Origin: Promethearchaeota archaeon
GTDB lineage: Archaea > Asgardarchaeota > Lokiarchaeia > Sigyniarchaeales > SOKP01
Direction: 5' to 3'
NCBI GenBank assembly: GCA_030606485.1
Contig: JAUWGH010000001.1
Coordinates: 744,001-808,000 of the forward strand
DNA: 64,000 nt
Shown: positions 62,205 to 64,000 of the stretch, piece after piece
Position numbering within the stretch: the first letter of the stretch is position 1
Layout of the letters: each line of letters starts with the position of its first letter
Translations under genes and position numbers: made by a program
The notes under the pieces: generated by a model
Seen by the model: only the letters and a program-made list of their open reading frames with translations
Told to the model about the DNA's origin: nothing
Databases searched by the model: none

Positions 62205-63962
62205 ATGATAATAAATATAAATGCATTAGAAAGAGTTATTGAAATTAATATTGAAAAATATTATCCCGTCCATAGTTATATAAAATTAGAATGCCCAAAA
62301 GACAAACCAAAATATACTATTTTATGTATGAACCAACAGGTTATGACTGTTGAAGAATATATTGAATTAAGACGTCAAACTGCAAATATTGAAATCAACG
62401 AATATTTGATAAAATTACTTCAGACTGGATTAAAATATGTCTTATTTGCAGCGCCTATCCTTTTAATAGACCATGAAAAAGAAACGGAAGAGTTGAAAAA
62501 ACCTAAACCTGATAAAAATAATTATGTAATAAAACGTAATGTACTTATTGAAATTGAGAAGCTTATGCAAGGTGGAGTGTTATCTCCCCATACTTCAGAA
62601 ATTTCGAAAGATCAAAGCGATATCCCGGTTCTATTGGAAAATATTTTTCCACAATCAAATGGAGTTTTTATTGGACGTTTACTGTATGATAAAACAAATG
62701 TTTATATTCCAATCAAATCATTACCGGTTCATTTAGGAATTATTGGAACGACAGGCTCAGGAAAATCTAATTTAATGCAAGTTATGATTAATGGAGCAGT
62801 TGATCATAATTTAGAAGTAAAAACTAAGAATTTAACAAATATTCCATTAGTTTCTTCACTTGCAATAGACCCACATGATGAATATGCTTTAGGACCAGAA
62901 GGGAGGGGATTATATCACCTTGTTAATTTATTAGATTTAAAAATTAGAAATGATATTTTTGGTTCTTTTTTCTATTTATATCCAAGGGGAACAAGAATTC
63001 AAAGCATATTATCTCCTTTTTCTTTAGAATGTGTTATAAATTACGAGGAAATAACTCCATTGGATGTATTAAATGTTCAAAGTTTTACTGGGGTACAATC
63101 TGAAGTTATGGAAGCAGAACATTATGTTGCTCATGATGATTGGATTGAAAATATATTAACCGGTAATTTAACCTCATCTGGACACCATGATGCTTCTATA
63201 GCCGCTGTTAGAAGAAGATTGCGTCCTATTGAAAGATCAAATATTTTTCGGCCCCAATCAGCGAATAGTTCGACATTACCAGAGATTATTTACGCTTTAG
63301 AAAGTGGTAAAATCTTGGATTTTAATTGTTCCCTGTTAAGTGATTTTGAAATGTTTCTTTTTAATACAGTTGTGGCAAGAACAATTTTCAATATTAGAAA
63401 AGCACTAAAAGCGTCAGCTACTATGACTGATTTTAAAGCTCAATTATACTCTCGTTTACCCAACTTATTTGTTAAAAGTTATGATAATAAATTGAACATA
63501 TACATTAAGAAAGGAAATGAAGTTAAAGATCCAACAGATATGCCAATTGTAGTTTTTACAATCGAAGAAGCCCCATCTATACTCAATCCAGATTTGATGA
63601 GAGGACCAAATATTTTCAAAGATATCGCAAGACAAGGAAGAAAATTTCATATTTCATTGGCTGTGATTAGTCAACAGATTTCTACATTAGATAATGCAAT
63701 AATTTCAAATCTTAATACATATATTGATTTACCTGTTGGTAGTGATAAAGAGAGAAGAGGGCTTATTGATAATGCTTCAAGCTCAATCCAGATAAATGAT
63801 CTTAAATCTTTGGAGGGGACATTAGGCGTTTCAATAATAAACGGAAATTGGCTTACAAAATTTCAAAAGATCATTATTCCAAGATATAAAGATCATTTTG
63901 AAGAAAATAAAGCAAAATATGGTATATATAAATCAAAAGGTACGAAGACTCCCTTAATTTAA
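62205..63962 (+). CDS. herA: HerA-like DNA helicase/translocase
   Basis: A 585-residue ATPase of the HerA-FtsK superfamily. Walker A is GTTGSGKSN (181-189), Walker B region has IVVFTIEEAPS, and the arginine motif is late in KDIARQGRKFHIS. The N terminus (1-175) is a HAS-type barrel. HerA forms a hexamer that, with the nuclease NurA, resects DNA ends alongside Mre11-Rad50. It is 20 bases after rad50. No nurA is seen before the window ends at 64000, but it may follow. Confidence 0.9.
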   Translation: MIININALERVIEINIEKYYPVHSYIKLECPKDKPKYTILCMNQQVMTVEEYIELRRQTANIEINEYLIKLLQTGLKYVLFAAPILLIDHEKETEELKKPKPDKNNYVIKRNVLIEIEKLMQGGVLSPHTSEISKDQSDIPVLLENIFPQSNGVFIGRLLYDKTNVYIPIKSLPVHLGIIGTTGSGKSNLMQVMINGAVDHNLEVKTKNLTNIPLVSSLAIDPHDEYALGPEGRGLYHLVNLLDLKIRNDIFGSFFYLYPRGTRIQSILSPFSLECVINYEEITPLDVLNVQSFTGVQSEVMEAEHYVAHDDWIENILTGNLTSSGHHDASIAAVRRRLRPIERSNIFRPQSANSSTLPEIIYALESGKILDFNCSLLSDFEMFLFNTVVARTIFNIRKALKASATMTDFKAQLYSRLPNLFVKSYDNKLNIYIKKGNEVKDPTDMPIVVFTIEEAPSILNPDLMRGPNIFKDIARQGRKFHISLAVISQQISTLDNAIISNLNTYIDLPVGSDKERRGLIDNASSSIQINDLKSLEGTLGVSIINGNWLTKFQKIIIPRYKDHFEENKAKYGIYKSKGTKTPLI

Positions 63963-64000
63963 ATAGTAAAATAAAAAGTGGATTATTTGTGGGGTTAAAA

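Noticed and set aside
1-64000. CRISPR arrays, insertion sequences, attachment sites
   Set aside because: I saw no regular repeat-spacer pattern, transposase, integrase or long terminal repeats; runs of A and T are a result of base composition.

Overview
The window is about 30% G+C, gene-dense and archaeal, and it looks like an Asgard archaeon, most likely of the Lokiarchaeia. Archaeal signs are an Mre11-Rad50-HerA cluster, a MCTS1-like PUA protein, a PAC2 protein, a SepF-like protein, ADP-forming acyl-CoA synthetase, tungsten AOR, and a tRNA-Leu with an apparent D-loop intron. The Asgard flavour comes from a ubiquitin-fold protein ending in Gly-Gly-Ile and a tandem pair of Rpn11/CSN5-like MPN proteins with long coiled-coil tails. 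The taxonomic assignment is inference; no ribosomal RNA gene is present.

Layout. 1-7.2 kb (all minus strand): the end of a 3-hydroxyacyl-CoA dehydrogenase gene, HisC-like aminotransferase, a COG3199-type NAD kinase homologue, a truncated acyltransferase coupled to an AlkD-like glycosylase, a GNAT, a left-handed beta-helix protein, HypB, and 4-hydroxybutyryl-CoA dehydratase. 7.4-13.7 kb: SepF-like, PUA, ubiquitin-like protein, a winged-helix/zinc-ribbon regulator, two tandem radical SAM proteins and tRNA-Leu(UAA). 13.8-25.6 kb: thiolase, PAP2 phosphatase, AOR with two MoaD-like partners, DUF1847, membrane proteins, PAC2, DUF3795, a FadH-like ene-reductase and a nucleotidyltransferase. 25.7-40.6 kb: an MFS protein with a large helical tail, tRNA-Ala(GGC), PadR/2TM genes, RpiA, PurE, a second thiolase, TPR protein, dUTPase, ACD-like synthetase, orphan GatC, HAD hydrolase and several unknowns. 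40.8-51 kb: a MoxR AAA+/HEXXH-VWA pair, ScpB-SMC and a large polytopic membrane protein. 51.2-64 kb: CooC, the MPN pair, a B12-dependent ribonucleotide reductase and Mre11-Rad50-HerA.

How the genes fit together. 3-hydroxyacyl-CoA dehydrogenase, 4-hydroxybutyryl-CoA dehydratase, two thiolases, the FadH-like protein and the ACD subunit would, with a crotonase, make a reversible C4 acyl-CoA route (4-hydroxybutyryl-CoA to crotonyl-CoA to acetyl-CoA to acetate plus ATP). HypB and CooC imply NiFe hydrogenase and CO dehydrogenase elsewhere in the genome. AOR with MoaD-like proteins implies tungstopterin chemistry. SMC-ScpB, SepF and Mre11-Rad50-HerA cover chromosome handling, division and repair. 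The ubiquitin-fold protein and the MPN pair suggest a eukaryote-like modifier system, and are the most interesting part of the window together with the MoxR/VWA pair and the atypical Rad50 P-loop.
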